Origin: Hyposmocoma kahamanoa
Taxonomy: Eukaryota > Arthropoda > Insecta > Lepidoptera > Cosmopterigidae
Length of the DNA: 64,000 nucleotides
Reading direction: 5' to 3'
Assembly: GCF_003589595.1 (NCBI RefSeq)
Contig: NW_020653945.1
Span: forward strand, 6,143,709-6,207,708
Shown here: positions 1 to 12,195 of the stretch, piece by piece
How the letters are laid out: each line of letters begins with the position of its first letter
How positions within the stretch are numbered: the first letter of the stretch is position 1
Notes under the pieces: generated by a model
Databases searched by the model: none
Told to the model about the DNA's origin: nothing
Seen by the model: the letters and a program-made list of their open reading frames with translations, nothing else
Made by a program: the position numbers and the translations under genes

Positions 1-190
1 GCTTTTATAGTTTGATGACATACGGCATTTTACTTTATGGTTATGCGGGCGACATTAATAGAATCTTTATCCTGCACAAACGTGTTGTTAGTTAAACGGC
101 AGTTTACCCACTGAGGTGTAAAAATAAGAGGTATAAAATTTAGTATTCTTTTTAAGCGTTTTTATCGTTTTATGTCATTCGTAAAGCTCA

Positions 191-413
191 TTGTGAAAGA
201 GTTCGTCCTCGGAAGTATTGTCACCTTACCTATTTCTGCCGCCAAGCAGTAATGTGGGTATTATTGCTTTCTGGTTTTGAAGGGTAAGGGTGCTGATAAA
301 ATTACAGGCACATGAGACTTGTCAATGTCCCTCAGATTTTGACGATTTATAGCTCTGAGTGGCACTGCAAATACTACAGACAGGAGTGTCGCTTAACAAC
401 AGGTGCACGACTT
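191..413 (+). repeat. Short retroposon family R1, copy 1
   Basis: About 220 bp. Hallmarks shared with eight other copies here: ctgccgccaagcagtaatg, aaattacaggcacatg, gagtggcactgcaa and a cacgact-type 3' end. Complete copies end in an A-rich tail, so it spread by retroposition. I recall similar repeats in many butterfly and moth introns. Confidence 0.75.
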
Positions 414-639
414 GAACATTGGGATTTGTTTCAAGAAAATTTGTGGTTGACTTAAGACAGACATGAAAATAAACTGGAGGTTTTTGTAAGTCATTTTTAG
501 AGTAACAAATTCGTTTAAGAGGCTATCTATATGCTTAGGGAAGTTTTTTTATAAAAGGTATATGTACAGCGTCTGCGTACTTGGTTGATATAAATCCGTG
601 GCAGTAATATTAGTGATAACCGTGATATTAGAAATGAGT

Positions 640-760
640 ATTTCAAATTTATTTTAAGTAAGAGAGTAAATAGCCATTGTTTAGGTATGCTTGTTCCATC
701 GTCGACCTCATCAGGTTAGATGGAGGTCAAGTACGCACTTATTATTTAATTTAAAAAATT
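640..760 (+). repeat. 3' end of a Jockey-like LINE
   Basis: Shares the segment around ttccatcgtcgac..atggaggtcaa..cgca.ttatt with the 3' end of the LINE fragment at 43969-44345, so it is a 5'-truncated copy of the same element. Confidence 0.6.
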
Positions 761-1084
761 CTGCTTACAAAGAGCAACCCCCCATTCTTCTCACAGGAAT
801 CTGCTTTACGAATGTGTAGTAATTTGTTTAGATAGGAAAAAAAAATTGAGTACAAATTAAAATTGAGAAATGAACAAGTTACACTTACACCTAATAGTTG
901 TACTTTATCAAAAGCTTACATTCGCATATACCTTGATTCAAGCTATGGTATTTACGTTAAAATCTATACAAGAAATTGTCTTCCCACATTTATCACTTCA
1001 AAGGTGTATTATAAAGGTCATTACTTACAAGTTCTACATTAATGCGTGTAAGGTCTCAGACCCTTATGGCAAATGGTGGAGTGC

Positions 1085-1280
1085 ATGAAGGCCGTCGGCG
1101 CCGCCGCTCCAGTTGCGCCTGCGTTTCTATTCACCATCAGTGTCAGGGCGAGCGACAGTTTTAGCGTATGTGTGTTTTATAGCTTGCGTCGTTAGTGTCT
1201 ATAGCTTAACACCTTTGATAGTGTGTTGTGTTAATTAGAAGTTATAGATAAATTATATATATTATTTGAAATGGTACGTA
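1085..1280 (+). promoter_or_regulatory. GC-rich island, possible promoter or non-coding first exon
   Basis: A GC-rich patch (ggccgtcggcgccgccgctc) in AT-rich flanks, followed by catcagtgtcag, which resembles an insect initiator, and by ATG|gtacgtaag at about 1271-1280, which resembles a start codon at a splice donor. It could be an internal aquaporin promoter. Inference only. Confidence 0.25.
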
Positions 1281-2067
1281 AGTCCACATTCTTTAACCTG
1301 AAGTTGAAAAAATCACATTTGGTAATGTGGTAATGGTTTTTGGATTGTTACAAATAAGAAATAAACTACTTTTTCGGATCTAAATCACGAATATTCGTTG
1401 TTTTTTAATTTTCAAAGAATATTCCCATTTACGTTACATATGTTTTTACAAAATATTTTCTTTTATTTTAACAATATAAATGTACTTGTATTTTACCCAA
1501 TCGTTGCATGATGAGGGTTCTTAAAGTTGAGTACCGTGTTCATGTCACGAGGTTTTGCCGAGTGGCCTAAGTATTAGGATTTTAAGACATTATTTTAAGT
1601 ATGTAAATTTTCTTACGGGTAAATATAATAATGAAACACAACCAATATTTAATGTATATTTTGTTAACAATCCATGACAACAAACTTAAGCCAAAGCCAA
1701 ACAAAATAAAAAACCAAAGAGATGGAATAGAAGTGGCTGAGTATAGTTTGTTTTAAAACCAATCTTTAAAATCTTATGTAATATATCTACTAACATTAAT
1801 TCATAAGGACTTTTCTGATTATTACTACCAAAATATGGAACTCGTTGCCTGTTATGATAGAATTTGATTTTATTTTTTATTATTATTTTAAAATAAAATA
1901 ATATAACAATGCTTCACTTTCTCAAACTCGTATCCTATAAAGAGTTATTATTCGGGAGATGGCAATACTTTCCATTTATTTTAAATTTCTTATCAAGGGT
2001 GTTAATTGGGATGCATTACTTTAAGTGTTTTATTGCATTACTTTAATCACAAAATTAGTGTGTAAAT

Positions 2068-2870
2068 ATATAATAATAATAATAATAAATATCTTTATTT
2101 ATCTCCACAACACAATACAAAGAAACGTTACAATTACAGTAAATATACATTATTACGTAAGCTTAGAGTAATGTATTGTGGGAGACTGGAGCCCAAACTA
2201 AGCAGAGCTTGTAATATGGGTCTCCAGGCACCCAACCCCTAGGATAGTCATGTTAGTAGTAATGATGAGATACAAAAGTACTGAGGTGGAAGTAAAAAAT
2301 AAGTAAAACAAATTATGTGTGCGCGCGTGAGCGCGTGAGTGAGTGAGTGAGTGAGTGTGTCTGAATGCGTGAGTGAGTGTGTGTCTGAGTGTGTGAGTGA
2401 TTGTGTGTCTGTGTGTGTTCGTGTGTGTTTGTGAGTGTGGAATTGTGAGGTTATTTGACGACTTTTAGTAGATTTTCAGTCTCATCATAGTTAAGGAGCA
2501 AGAGATATCTGGTCAATTTTAGTTTGCATTCGTATTTAGAGAGTTCACAAAAAGGGGATAATTTATTTAATTTATTATATAAGAAAGGGCCTAGGAATTG
2601 AAAGAAACGCTGAGCAGTTATTGTCGAAACTAATTTTGAAGGACATATATTTATGCGTCGCGAAGCCAGAAGGGATGGAGTGAAAGATGTCTGAGAGTGT
2701 TGTTTCAAAACAGTAAACAAAATAAAGAGCTGCCTGACTGTAAGAACTTTGAATGATTTGTATAGATCAGCAGTCGGGTACCGAAACGGCAGACGTGAAC
2801 TTACCTTAATATGAAGGAAACGTGATGTCAAATCAGCCTGCAAAATTTGTACATGCATAATTTTTTAGCA
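2068..2870 (-). mobile_element. 5'-truncated non-LTR retrotransposon (LINE), 3' end
   Basis: The - strand codes for 135 residues (2451-2858) that look like a reverse-transcriptase C-terminal tail: ADLYKSFKVLTVRQLFILF and FQFLGPFLYNKLNKLS. Then comes a 3' UTR with a GTGTGAGTGA-type microsatellite, and it ends in an (ATT)n tail at about 2068-2098, typical of CR1/Jockey-type insertions. Not active. Confidence 0.7.
2320..2440. repeat. GTGA/GTGTGA microsatellite
   Basis: Imperfect gtgagtga/gtgtgtctga tandem repeat over about 120 bp inside the 3' UTR of the LINE fragment. Confidence 0.9.
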
Positions 2871-3696
2871 TTTCAGTAACTTTGTGCTTTAAGATACGAG
2901 TTTGAGAAAGTCAGGCGACGATAAGCAAAATCAGTGTAATCGACATTTTCAGGTGACAATAAAACTTAGGTCGTGGTGCATTGCGTTGGTTATGACAAGA
3001 GTCGGGTATTATATTTCAAAATAAATTTACATTTTTTCTTAACGCGCAAATCAGGGATGTGTGATGCGACACTTTACCTTGTTATAAAAATATGTCATTG
3101 AATAATTGTTACCACTCACGATGTAATTATCACTGATGCATGTCTAAGGTAAACAATAATACATAACAGGTATTGTCTATATGACATTTCCTTCACGGTC
3201 CGTTATGCAAAGAGTGATGAGCGTAAATCTTGTTATAAATACAATACAAAAGACATGATTTATGTGTTATAGATATATGTTTATATAATCGCCTTTAGAA
3301 ATCTATATACTTTTCTACGTAAGCACTCTTATTTGAAAATCGATTTATTCTATAGGAAAATAAAACTGCGATAATAAATATGGTGTAATAGTAGATAATT
3401 ATGTCTTATTTAGTAGCGATAGTAATTATTTTTACTATAGAGAACAAGTCATGCTGTTATATGTATCGTGCATTTATGATACATTATTACCGTCCACTAC
3501 ATTCGAATTTGGTAAAATTGCCGATGGCTACACGGATGAATTGGCAGAGAAAAGCTAAGCATACACGTAGTATTAGGTAGTAATCCTCTTTGATAGAACT
3601 AGTAAAATAAGTAGGTATGGTAACTCCATACAGACGTAGCAGCATGGTTTGTGTGTGTGCGCGCCCGCCGTGTACGGACGGACATATTCACATAAT

Positions 3697-3815
3697 CTTT
3701 TTTTATGAGACTAAGTGATGGGATGAACAAGTCGTTCGCCTGTTGGTAAGCGACACGCCTGTTCATAACAGTTCAGTCGCAAAGATCTGAAGGGCACCAA
3801 TCTCACAATGCACTC
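3697..3815 (-). repeat. R1 retroposon, copy 2 (truncated)
   Basis: Reverse-orientation copy starting from its A-tail side (ttttttatgag..aagtgatgggatgaacaagt) and losing similarity after about 120 bp. It is flanked by GC-rich stretches. Confidence 0.65.
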
Positions 3816-4019
3816 GCGTTGCATAGCGCTGGTCGACTCACGCGCCTTTCGTTATTTTGCTAATGTGTGCGTCTGTACACGGCCCACGGCAGGCGTGCAT
3901 ATGCCAGCCGCGCTGGCACGTTCGTACGTACAGTAACTCAGTACAGTTACCGTTCTTGTCTTATTAAACTATGCTAGAACCGTATAAGACAAATGTTAAT
4001 CTTAATTTTTTGGTTACAG

Positions 4020-4091
4020 CTTGCCATCCCGTCCGAGAGAGTCGGTGGCTTTGGCTTGACTCTACCAGGACCAAACGTTTCTGATGCTCAG
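4020..4091 (+). CDS. Aquaporin exon (loop before helix 5)
   Basis: 72 nt, 24 codons, phase 0 at both ends. Acceptor ttacag, donor CAG|gtaaga. It reads from [10 protein letters not shown] to NVSDAQ, the segment preceding helix 5 in insect aquaporins. Confidence 0.88.
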
Positions 4092-7000
4092 GTAAGATAC
4101 AACTTTTGCAAAAGACATATATATATACAATATATATACAATAGTGTTCACTTAGATGTATAGCGTGGGCAATAATGTTCGATGTTAATACTTTCCTTCA
4201 ATGGGAGGTTGGGGTGATTTAATTTATTAATATAGAAATTAATATTTTGTTACAAAATTGTAACATCTATCATCTAACATTTAGTTTCATAAAGCATTAC
4301 TAGATGGCGATAATTGTACTTTGAAACGCGCTACTATTTTCTTAACTTCGTAGTGTGAGTAAACCCATACATTTTTTATGATCAATCCCTTCTACCTACA
4401 AGTTTCAAGGTATTGCGATTTGACGCCTGTGAGATACAGTGTTGGATCCCTAATCTTAAATTACTATTTTCGTTATATTTACACGAATTGGCAAAATAAA
4501 TAGTGCATACATTGGCATCTTTCTCTATCTCTACTCACCCCTGTCTGCTGATCCCGCTAAAACATGTGTTAAGAACCACAGTAAACTAAAAAAATGAACA
4601 AATTGAAGCAGTTTTAGAAAGCGTGTTTTATTTAATTAAAAAGTTTTAAAAAATTGCGATGATTGTGTCTATCTCGAAAACGGTGGGTATTGTTTCGGTT
4701 TCCCTGAACTTCTATTTAAAAGATAACATATCCGGTACACCTACATAAACTATATATATAAAGGTATACGTTATACCTGTATAAGTATTATAACGCATAG
4801 CAAAGGTTTCTTATTAAGCATGTTTTAATCTTGTATTTATACTTACACTCTACGCCGAACTTTAACTTCTGCTCTGCTTTTAAACCGACCTCATAAAAAG
4901 GAAGATGTTCTGAATTCGACTGCTTTTTTTGTGTGTACTTTTTACTTTACTTCTTTTTAATTACTCCGACATTTGTGAACAGATTGCGATGATCTTTTTT
5001 GTTTTTTCGTTAGAAAGGGGGTACCTCAGTATTGGTCCCATTTAAACTTGTAGAAAATATTCCACATGTAATGGTGGAAAACTACGGGACGAACCCGGTT
5101 TAGGGCACTTTTCGGTAACCGATTTCAACAGAACTTGGCGATTAGATGTAATTTCACGAACTTTCAAGGCCGGTTTTTCTTATAAAAAAGTTACAATTGC
5201 GCTAACGTTAATTTTAAAAAGAAGATAAGGTAGGTAGTAACAATTTCTGTAATATTTGCAACAGGCCTTGCTGGTGGAAGTCTTGGTCACGTTCGTGCTG
5301 GTATCGGTGGTGCAAGGCGTGTGCGACCCAGGTCGTTCCGACGTCAAGGGCTCTGGACCACTCGCCATCGGCCTCAGCATCACCGCCTGCCATGCTGCTG
5401 CTGTAAGTGCTAACGGAATCCCAGTGTAATAATAATAGAAACAGAAATTAACTGCTCTAAAACAAAAAGCAACAGAATTAACACCGAGACCAGAACAATT
5501 TTGGAAAAGTTCCTTTCCCAAATTGTTCCCACCCAACACCTCCTTGTCCATCAAGGTTGCCAAATAAGATTTTATAGTATATCTGGTCCACGGTTATGAG
5601 GGGAAGAAAAGCTGGATGTTTAATATAAGTTTATGTATCAGTCATATAACAAATAGTTTGTTTGTCTTGTTTAATTTTTCAACTCACAGTATGGTTTATG
5701 ACATTTATATTTCTCAAAACAGAATACAAACAACATACTTACAATGATAAATACTAGATACATAACCTTATCGAATCGAAGAATCGTTAGATAAAATATA
5801 ACAGAACAAATTCAATTTTCACAATTCTGTTGCTTAAACTTAAAATTTATATTTTGAAATAACCATGCTAGACATACATGAACAATGAGTTTATTTTTTT
5901 ATGTAGGTAAATTCAACTGAAAAGTTTATAAACAACGTTAAATGAGACTCAGGTTTACGCAGGATTATGCAAGTTTTTGTGACATAGAGAGAGAAAGAGA
6001 CAAAAAAGAACTTTTTGATTATGCAAGTTTTTGTTTGTGTGTTCGAAATGTTTGTAATAAGATTTTTTTATTTTAGATCCCGTTCTCTGGTTCGAGCATG
6101 AACCCTGCTCGTTCCTTTGGCCCTGCCGCTGTAATTGGTCACTGGACATCACATTGGGTGAGCAATATTAATTTGATTTTTGTTGATGATGTATTTAACG
6201 AATTTTGTCACCATGGCACATTGAATTTTATACATCAACTGTGTAACGTACAAACTAGGTATGCGCCAAAAAAGAGAGCCCCAATTCTGTTAATTTTTAA
6301 ATCATCTTTAAGTTGTAAGTTGATAGAGTGTCATTGACAGGATTTTGTACGTTTAGTATTCTGCTAAAAGTTAAGAGTAAGGCAGCTATTAAGCTACTAT
6401 TCAACTGCTATTGCAGTTTTGGCCAATGGCTTGTCGTCGGCACGATGGCGTAGTTTACTAATTATGTCACGTAAAAAAATTAATTTAATTTGGAGACAAC
6501 TTTTTTTATGATACCAAGTGACGGGACGAACAAGGCGTGCGCCTGGTGGTAAGTAACACGCCTGTCCACAACAGTTGCAATACCAGTCAGTGCTTTAAAT
6601 TACAAAAATTTTAAGTGCACCGCCAATGCACCCGTCACCCTGTGACATAAGTAGACAAGTCTTATGTGCGTGTAAATTCTCCAGCGAGCGTTAGAGATTG
6701 AATGAATGGATGCCATCAGTATCATTTTACTGAAACTGTATTGAGACTCGACTGCCATTGTCAACTGGATTTTAGCAGAATAACAAAATATTATCACATA
6801 ACAAAATGTAGTATATATATATTGCAATTGCAATATAATCTCAGGGGAGGTCTAATTGAGCAGTGGTTTCAAGATTCCACTTCCACAGAATTCTCGCGCA
6901 GTTTCATGAATTCCCGTAGCTCCCTTATCGTTATAAAGTTTATTATGCTATGTACAATTTCGTTACAAAAATTAACTTACCTTCAGTTCCGCGGCAATGT

Positions 7001-10000
7001 GAGTTGAGCATTCCATTCCATTCATTCCACATGTTCAACTAAAACACAGGTTTTTAATAACAATTAATGAAAATATTAAACTTCTTGAAAACCAAGTCGT
7101 GAATACTATCGAAATATTCATACTACTCCTTTGAAATTTAGTAGATAGCTTGTAGTCAGTATATAGCCTTGTAAATAGCTCCTTTACTGCAGTTCTCGTG
7201 TATATACAGGGTGTAATCGTTAAGTTTGCCCAGGTGATTATTCCGTAAATATACACACATTAAGCGTATCTAGGGATCAAGGTATTTTTTTTATCACCAT
7301 ATTAAAATTTGTGAAAACTTCTATATTAATTTATTAAATTCCTTTTTTATTTATTTATTCATTAAATTACAAAATTGAAAAAAAATAATTAAAGGTGTTA
7401 TAAAGATTAATTAAAAATCTGAAATTCAATAATTGACAAAAACGTGCTTGATCCCTAGACACTTTTATCGAGTGTACATGAACAACATTTTCTTAACTGC
7501 TGTCGAAAGTACATATATTACCTAATGAGTAAAACGACATCAATAACTTAAAAAAAAAAAATACTAGAAATATTCAAAATCTTAACGTTAAACTGTCCCT
7601 TACACTTAATATAACGTTCGTAGAGGCTTTAATTGACCTACTATAAGAGGTAAACGATAAGTTTACAGACAACGAAAATACTAGAAATAAAGTAATAAAA
7701 CAATCTTTTAATTGAATAAAAACAAAGTTACGTTTATTTTTAAGTACAAAATTTTGTATTCAAAGCAGTTGATCGAAACTAAAGCCTCTACGAATTTCAT
7801 ATTTAATGCGTTTAATGTTAAAATTGTAGATAATTCTAGTTTTATTTTGTAAAGTCATTGATATCGTTTTACAAATTGCGTAGCGTACTTTCGATACCAG
7901 GTTTAAAGGTTTTTGATATCTCTTATGTTTACAGCGTACTATAAGAGCTGGTAATATAAACCTGGGCACACTTAACGATTACACCCAGTATTTTCTCCAG
8001 ATCCAATTAACTACGACCAACGTGGTCGTAAATTTGTCGAGTTCGAGAATTGAAGACGGTGAAACCGCTCCAGTGCAATATATACTTTACTGCTTGGCAG
8101 TGATCTAATGTACACTTGTATACATATGTATGTGAGAACGCTAACTTATTAATGTGTGAAAGACATCTATCTCAATTGTGATTTGGCGTTTTTAGGTATG
8201 GTGTAGATACCTTTATAGCTACCAGTCCCGGCTACAGATTATATTGATAATATAAAATTATTTTGTATGGGAAATTACTCCACTAGTTTCATATAATTAT
8301 TAATACAAAGATCGAACACTCAGAAAAAAATAATTCGATCTGGCCGGATTAGAACCGACGTCTTCTAGCATACCAGCCAGTGCCAGACGCTATACCAACT
8401 AAGCCACGGAACACTATATATATTCTTGTGCGCCTGATGGTAAGCTACACGCCAATCCGTAACGGTTGCAGTGCCACTCAGAGTTTGAAATCTCAAAGAT
8501 CTGAGGGGCGCTGCCACTGCTACCGTCACCCTAAGACGTAAGTTGACAAGTTCCATGTGCCTGTAATTTCACCAGCACCTTTCAAAACCGGAACACAGTA
8601 CTTCCCTTGACGAACTGTTTCACAAGGAGGTCTGCTACTACATTATTTTGAATTATAAAACAAAACTTGTTGTTTTCGATGTTAATAATATAGACCTGTG
8701 AGGTTGTTAATATTTTATAAATAACCCTGTGTATTGGTCAGTCAAAATTTGGTTTTAATTGTTAGGGTATGAAAGTAGAATATTTTTTTGCTTCAGTTCT
8801 TCATCTAGTTTTAGGTCTAATTCATTAATCTTTACTTTTGTTTTGTCAGATTTTTCTTAATGTATTTGGTCAAATCTACAAATAAGTCAATGCAATATAG
8901 AAAGGTCTTCTATAGAATACAGAGACTTTTAAAAAGCGACTAGACGACGTTTTTGTATGTCGAATTGTCATATCCATGGGCACGAAAAGAAAGTCATCTG
9001 CGTAATGCGAGTAAAAATAACAGAACAGCGAAGATTCCTACACTGTGCTAGTATACTTAACTTCGTGTCTTTGTACCTGATCAAGTAGGAGCAAAAATCA
9101 TCGTTCGAGAAATGTACTGTATAATTTCCGAGTCCTATAATCTCATGTGCCATCACTTTCACTGAAGAACCTGTTCGTTGTTCCGCATCGCGTGGATAGA
9201 TCTACTTTAACTCTAGAAGATCTTATCGCGAACAAGCGCATCGTAAAAATATCACAGTGCACATTACGTGGCCACCTATCGGGTATCGGACAATGCTTAA
9301 TTGAAAGTTCCGTGAAAGTATTCAAAGATATTCTAGTGCCTTGTTATGCAAACTGGAACACTTATTGTTGATTGAACAGATTTACTTAATAATACGTAAT
9401 CGCGTAGATTGGCAAGTCATTGCAAAAAAAAGACAAAGGATGGTAAGTTAGTTACCATATTAAATGAAACTTACATACAAAGATAAAAATTTTATATACT
9501 TACAGAGGTAGAGCAAATAAAGGGTTCATTTGTTGAGTATTCTATTAGCTAATTCCATAAGAAGCAATTTGTCTGTAAATAACCTAAAAGGTCACATTTG
9601 TACCTTCCTGTTGTTTTACACATTGTACTACGGCGACAATCAATATTTGAACGTTTCGATAGTGTAGAGTTTTTAAAATAAACCAATATTAATATATTCT
9701 CGAAAATATTTTTTTGGTGATCGATAAAAGTGGCTTACGCATAATGTGAAAATGTAGAGTTCATTATACGTTTCCCAATTTTTTTCTTTTACAATTACGG
9801 CAATCTACTTCGTTAAGCAATACAAAGTCTATGTGAAACGGTGGAAAGTGGTAGATTACGATCGCCGACTCCATATTCTTCACGTCAGGTAAAGGTATTG
9901 TCTGACACTCATTACATCTTGTAGATACTGAATGTAACAGCTGTATGTGTATTGTCCGATGCTTCAAATCATTATGTCAGCTAAAGAGCCATTGTTCAAA

Positions 10001-11236
10001 TTTCCCATGCCTGTTCTTTAGCGCAGAAAGCGTTCCTTTTTACTACTGTTGCTTTTAAGTACTTTGCCGACGAAATAGGCATTTCTTATTCACAAAGTTT
10101 ATATAATATTAAACTTATTATACTATTTATACTTCAAATCGAAGTGTTAAGATAGGATGCGTTTGCAATGCATAGTCAAATAAATGCCGCTGAGATTTAT
10201 CCAATATATAAATAGATAGTGGTGTTTGTAACAAACTGCAGAGTGAAAGTGGAACAATCTATCAGAAACATTAAAGACTGACTCATCGCTCATATTAAAG
10301 AACTGGTTTAGTAACGGCGATTTCGGATAGACGCAATAAGTTATATTTGAAAAAAAAAACACGATGACAGCCCGTTTGTTTTTTAAACATTTCTTTATAG
10401 GTATCTATTAGAGCGTTTTATCACTACGGCCGAGTCGTACCATTTCCGAATCCGAGAAATGACGGCTCGAAATGTTACAGGGATAATTTTACCTCTAAGT
10501 GTAAAAAGCGATGTTCGTATATTCTCGGATTTGAATCGGACTTAGTGCAGAAGGGATATCCGAAGTGGGTCCGAGTTTTCTAAATTTTTGATTAGGGCTT
10601 TCATTCCGGGAATTTCGGTCTCGAAAATTTCGAGGCTCGAGACTGATGTTTTCAGTCTCAGGACTATCGACGCGTAAGTCATTTCATTAAAAAGTATTAA
10701 AAATTTACTAAACTAACAGTCATTTTTTATTCTGATTACTTGGACAGGACGACACCGGTAGTATGTAAATTATATACAGGAACACACATAATATAACTAT
10801 ATAGTACCAAAATTAGGTCTTCCCTATTTGAAACTGTATTAAACGCCCTTCGTTTCTTACGTACCCACTATAAAAAAGAAAAAATACTATCATAATCCTT
10901 TTTTTTTTTTTTGAATTAATAAAGAACATAATTAAAATATCTTGTGACTACCTAAATACCTAGCATATAGATATAGATATCTACTTTTAAAACAGTCTTG
11001 AAAGTCTCGTCGGGAATGACGATTTACGAGACTGCACCGTTTCTCGAAATTTTATTCCGGAACACGGAATGTAGCTAGATTGAAAGCCCTTGTACCTATG
11101 AATGTTGAATTGATTTATTTGTTATTTCCAGGTTTATTGGGTGGGTCCTATTGTGGGTGGAATTCTATCCGGTATCGTCTACAGGTTCATCTTCCGCATC
11201 GGCAAGAAGAACGAGAGCGGTTCTTACGACTTTTAG
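4020..11236 (+). CDS. Aquaporin (water-specific MIP channel), C-terminal half, four exons
   Basis: Major intrinsic protein that conducts water across a membrane as a tetramer. Four exons (4020-4091, 5265-5402, 6077-6157, 11132-11236) all start and end at phase 0 with clean AG/GT borders and join into 131 residues plus TAG. Visible parts: the loop before helix 5 ([15 protein letters not shown]), helix 5 ([18 protein letters not shown]), a helix with ITACHAAA whose His fits the aromatic/Arg filter of water-selective channels, the second pore box [11 protein letters not shown], helix 6 ([19 protein letters not shown]), and a short basic tail ending GSYDF. Insect aquaporins are usually about 250-270 residues, so the first half with the first NPA box is missing. 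It is either upstream of the window or unrecognised in 1-4019. The tail and filter suggest the Drip/Prip water-channel group, but I cannot separate them, so no symbol is given. Confidence 0.93.
5265..5402 (+). CDS. Aquaporin exon (helix 5 and filter His)
   Basis: 138 nt, 46 codons, phase 0 at both ends. Acceptor gcaacag, donor GCT|gtaagt. It encodes a hydrophobic helix with the family glutamate ([11 protein letters not shown]), then [17 protein letters not shown] and ACHAAA. Confidence 0.93.
6077..6157 (+). CDS. Aquaporin exon (second NPA box)
   Basis: 81 nt, 27 codons, phase 0. Acceptor ttttag, donor TGG|gtgagc. It contains [12 protein letters not shown], the second pore-lining NPA motif followed by the conserved filter Arg. 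Confidence 0.96.
6500..6690 (-). repeat. R1 retroposon, copy 3
   Basis: Reverse-orientation copy in the last aquaporin intron: ttttttatgatac..agtgacgggacgaacaag, then cacccgtcaccctgtgacat. Confidence 0.75.
7205..7990. mobile_element. Foldback DNA element, family F1 copy A
   Basis: Ends are inverted: tacagggtgtaatcgttaag at 7205 and its complement cttaacgattacacccagta at 7971-7990. Long inner arms also pair (cctaatgagtaaaacgacat region against 7750-7930). It has no transposase and is interrupted by a smaller palindromic insert at about 7266-7462. It lies in the last aquaporin intron. Confidence 0.75.
7266..7462. mobile_element. Small AT-rich MITE nested in the F1 element
   Basis: Inverted ends ctagggatcaag and cttgatccctag flank about 170 bp of AT-rich DNA with no coding capacity. 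It sits within one arm of the F1 copy, so it inserted later. Confidence 0.55.
8338..8409 (-). repeat. tRNA-like SINE head
   Basis: The - strand reads tccgtggcttagttggtata, a good box A, then ggttctaatccggcca, a box B-like T arm. It looks like a tRNA-derived SINE head. It directly abuts an R1 retroposon. Confidence 0.55.
8420..8645 (-). repeat. R1 retroposon, copy 4
   Basis: Long reverse copy with all hallmarks: gcgcctgatggtaagctaca, tgccactcagagtttgaaat, cctgtaatttcaccagcacc, and the gacgaactgtttcacaagga end. Confidence 0.8.
10594..11090. mobile_element. Probable MITE with agggctttca ends
   Basis: Begins agggctttcattccggg and ends in the inverse ccggaacacgg..gattgaaagccct. Internal tctcg-rich stretches also pair imperfectly. 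No coding capacity. It sits just upstream of the last aquaporin exon. Confidence 0.45.
11132..11236 (+). CDS. Aquaporin terminal exon (helix 6 and tail)
   Basis: 105 nt, 34 residues plus TAG. Acceptor tttccag. Helix 6 ([10 protein letters not shown]) is followed by [14 protein letters not shown] and the end SYDF. It lies 5.0 kb downstream of the previous exon across a transposon-filled intron. Confidence 0.94.
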   Translation, partial: VYWVGPIVGGILSGIVYRFIFRIGKKNESGSYDF

Positions 11237-11590
11237 GGATCGTTAAGGTAACTTAACGATGTCTAAAAGTTGTAACCGCACGGTTTCAACGCGAAGCGTA
11301 CCACTTTTGTGCCTTTTTTACAAATATATAATTGTTAATAAAGCAAGATTATGTTATTGGCAGGTATCAAATTTATTTACGATTAGTTTTGATTTGTCTA
11401 TGTTCGTAAGTTGTATGCTTTTTATTCATTTATGGTGTTATATTAAAGGCACTTGCAGTATAAATGCATTGATTAACAATCGACATTTGGGGATCTTAGG
11501 CCACCCGTCCAAAGTGGCTACGTCGTGACGCATAGCAACAGCATAACATAGCGTGTTTGTATCGCTACCGGTCACCTGTATATATTTATA

Positions 11591-12195
11591 TACAGTGTTT
11601 AACCGTCAAGTGTGCCCAGGCGATTATTTCGTAAATATAAGAGATATCAAAAACCTTTCACTGATATCCAAAGTACGTTACCTAATGAGTAAAACGACAC
11701 CAATAACTTTAAAAAAAAAAACTAGAAATATCTAAAATTTTGACGGTAAACGCTCCCTACATTTAACATGACATTCGTAAACAGGCTTTATTTGACCTAC
11801 TTCAAGAGGTAACAATAAACTTACATCTATAAATTCTTAAATATTTTATAATTTTTAATTTTTATAGCAGTTTCGTTAGATAACGATCCTGCTATAATAA
11901 ATAAAGTAATAAAACTATCTTTTAATTGAATAAAAACAAAGTCATGCTTATTTTTAAGTAAGTACAAAATTTTGTATTCAACTCAGTTGTTCGAAACTAA
12001 TGTCTCTACGAATTTCATATTAAATGCATGGGAGCGTTTTAAGTTAAAATTTTGGATAATTCTTGTTTTATTTTTAAAGTTACTGATATCGTTTTACTCA
12101 TTAGGTAACATTCTTTCGACATCAGTTTAATGGGTTTTTGATATCTCTTATATTTACGGATTAATCGTTTGGGCGCACTTAACGATTCACCCTGT
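11591..12195. mobile_element. Foldback DNA element, family F1 copy B, in the aquaporin 3' UTR
   Basis: Same ends (tacagtgtttaaccgtcaag; cttaacgattcaccctgt) and same inner sequence (aagagatatcaaaaaccttt..acctaatgagtaaaacgaca) as copy A. The two arms are complementary for much of their length and would form a long hairpin in the transcript. Confidence 0.75.

Noticed and set aside
3903..3917. gccagccgcgctggc palindrome as an operator
   Set aside because: A short GC palindrome beside the truncated R1 copy; no known insect regulator site matches and chance is possible.
1..4019. Missing N-terminal aquaporin exons within the window
   Set aside because: I looked for the first NPA box and helices 1-3 and saw nothing convincing. 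They are probably left of the window.
5180..5563. 127-codon - strand open frame
   Set aside because: Antisense shadow of the aquaporin helix-5 exon.
9143..9371. Overlapping open frames on both strands in the aquaporin intron
   Set aside because: Short, mutually overlapping, with no domain, codon pattern or splice evidence.
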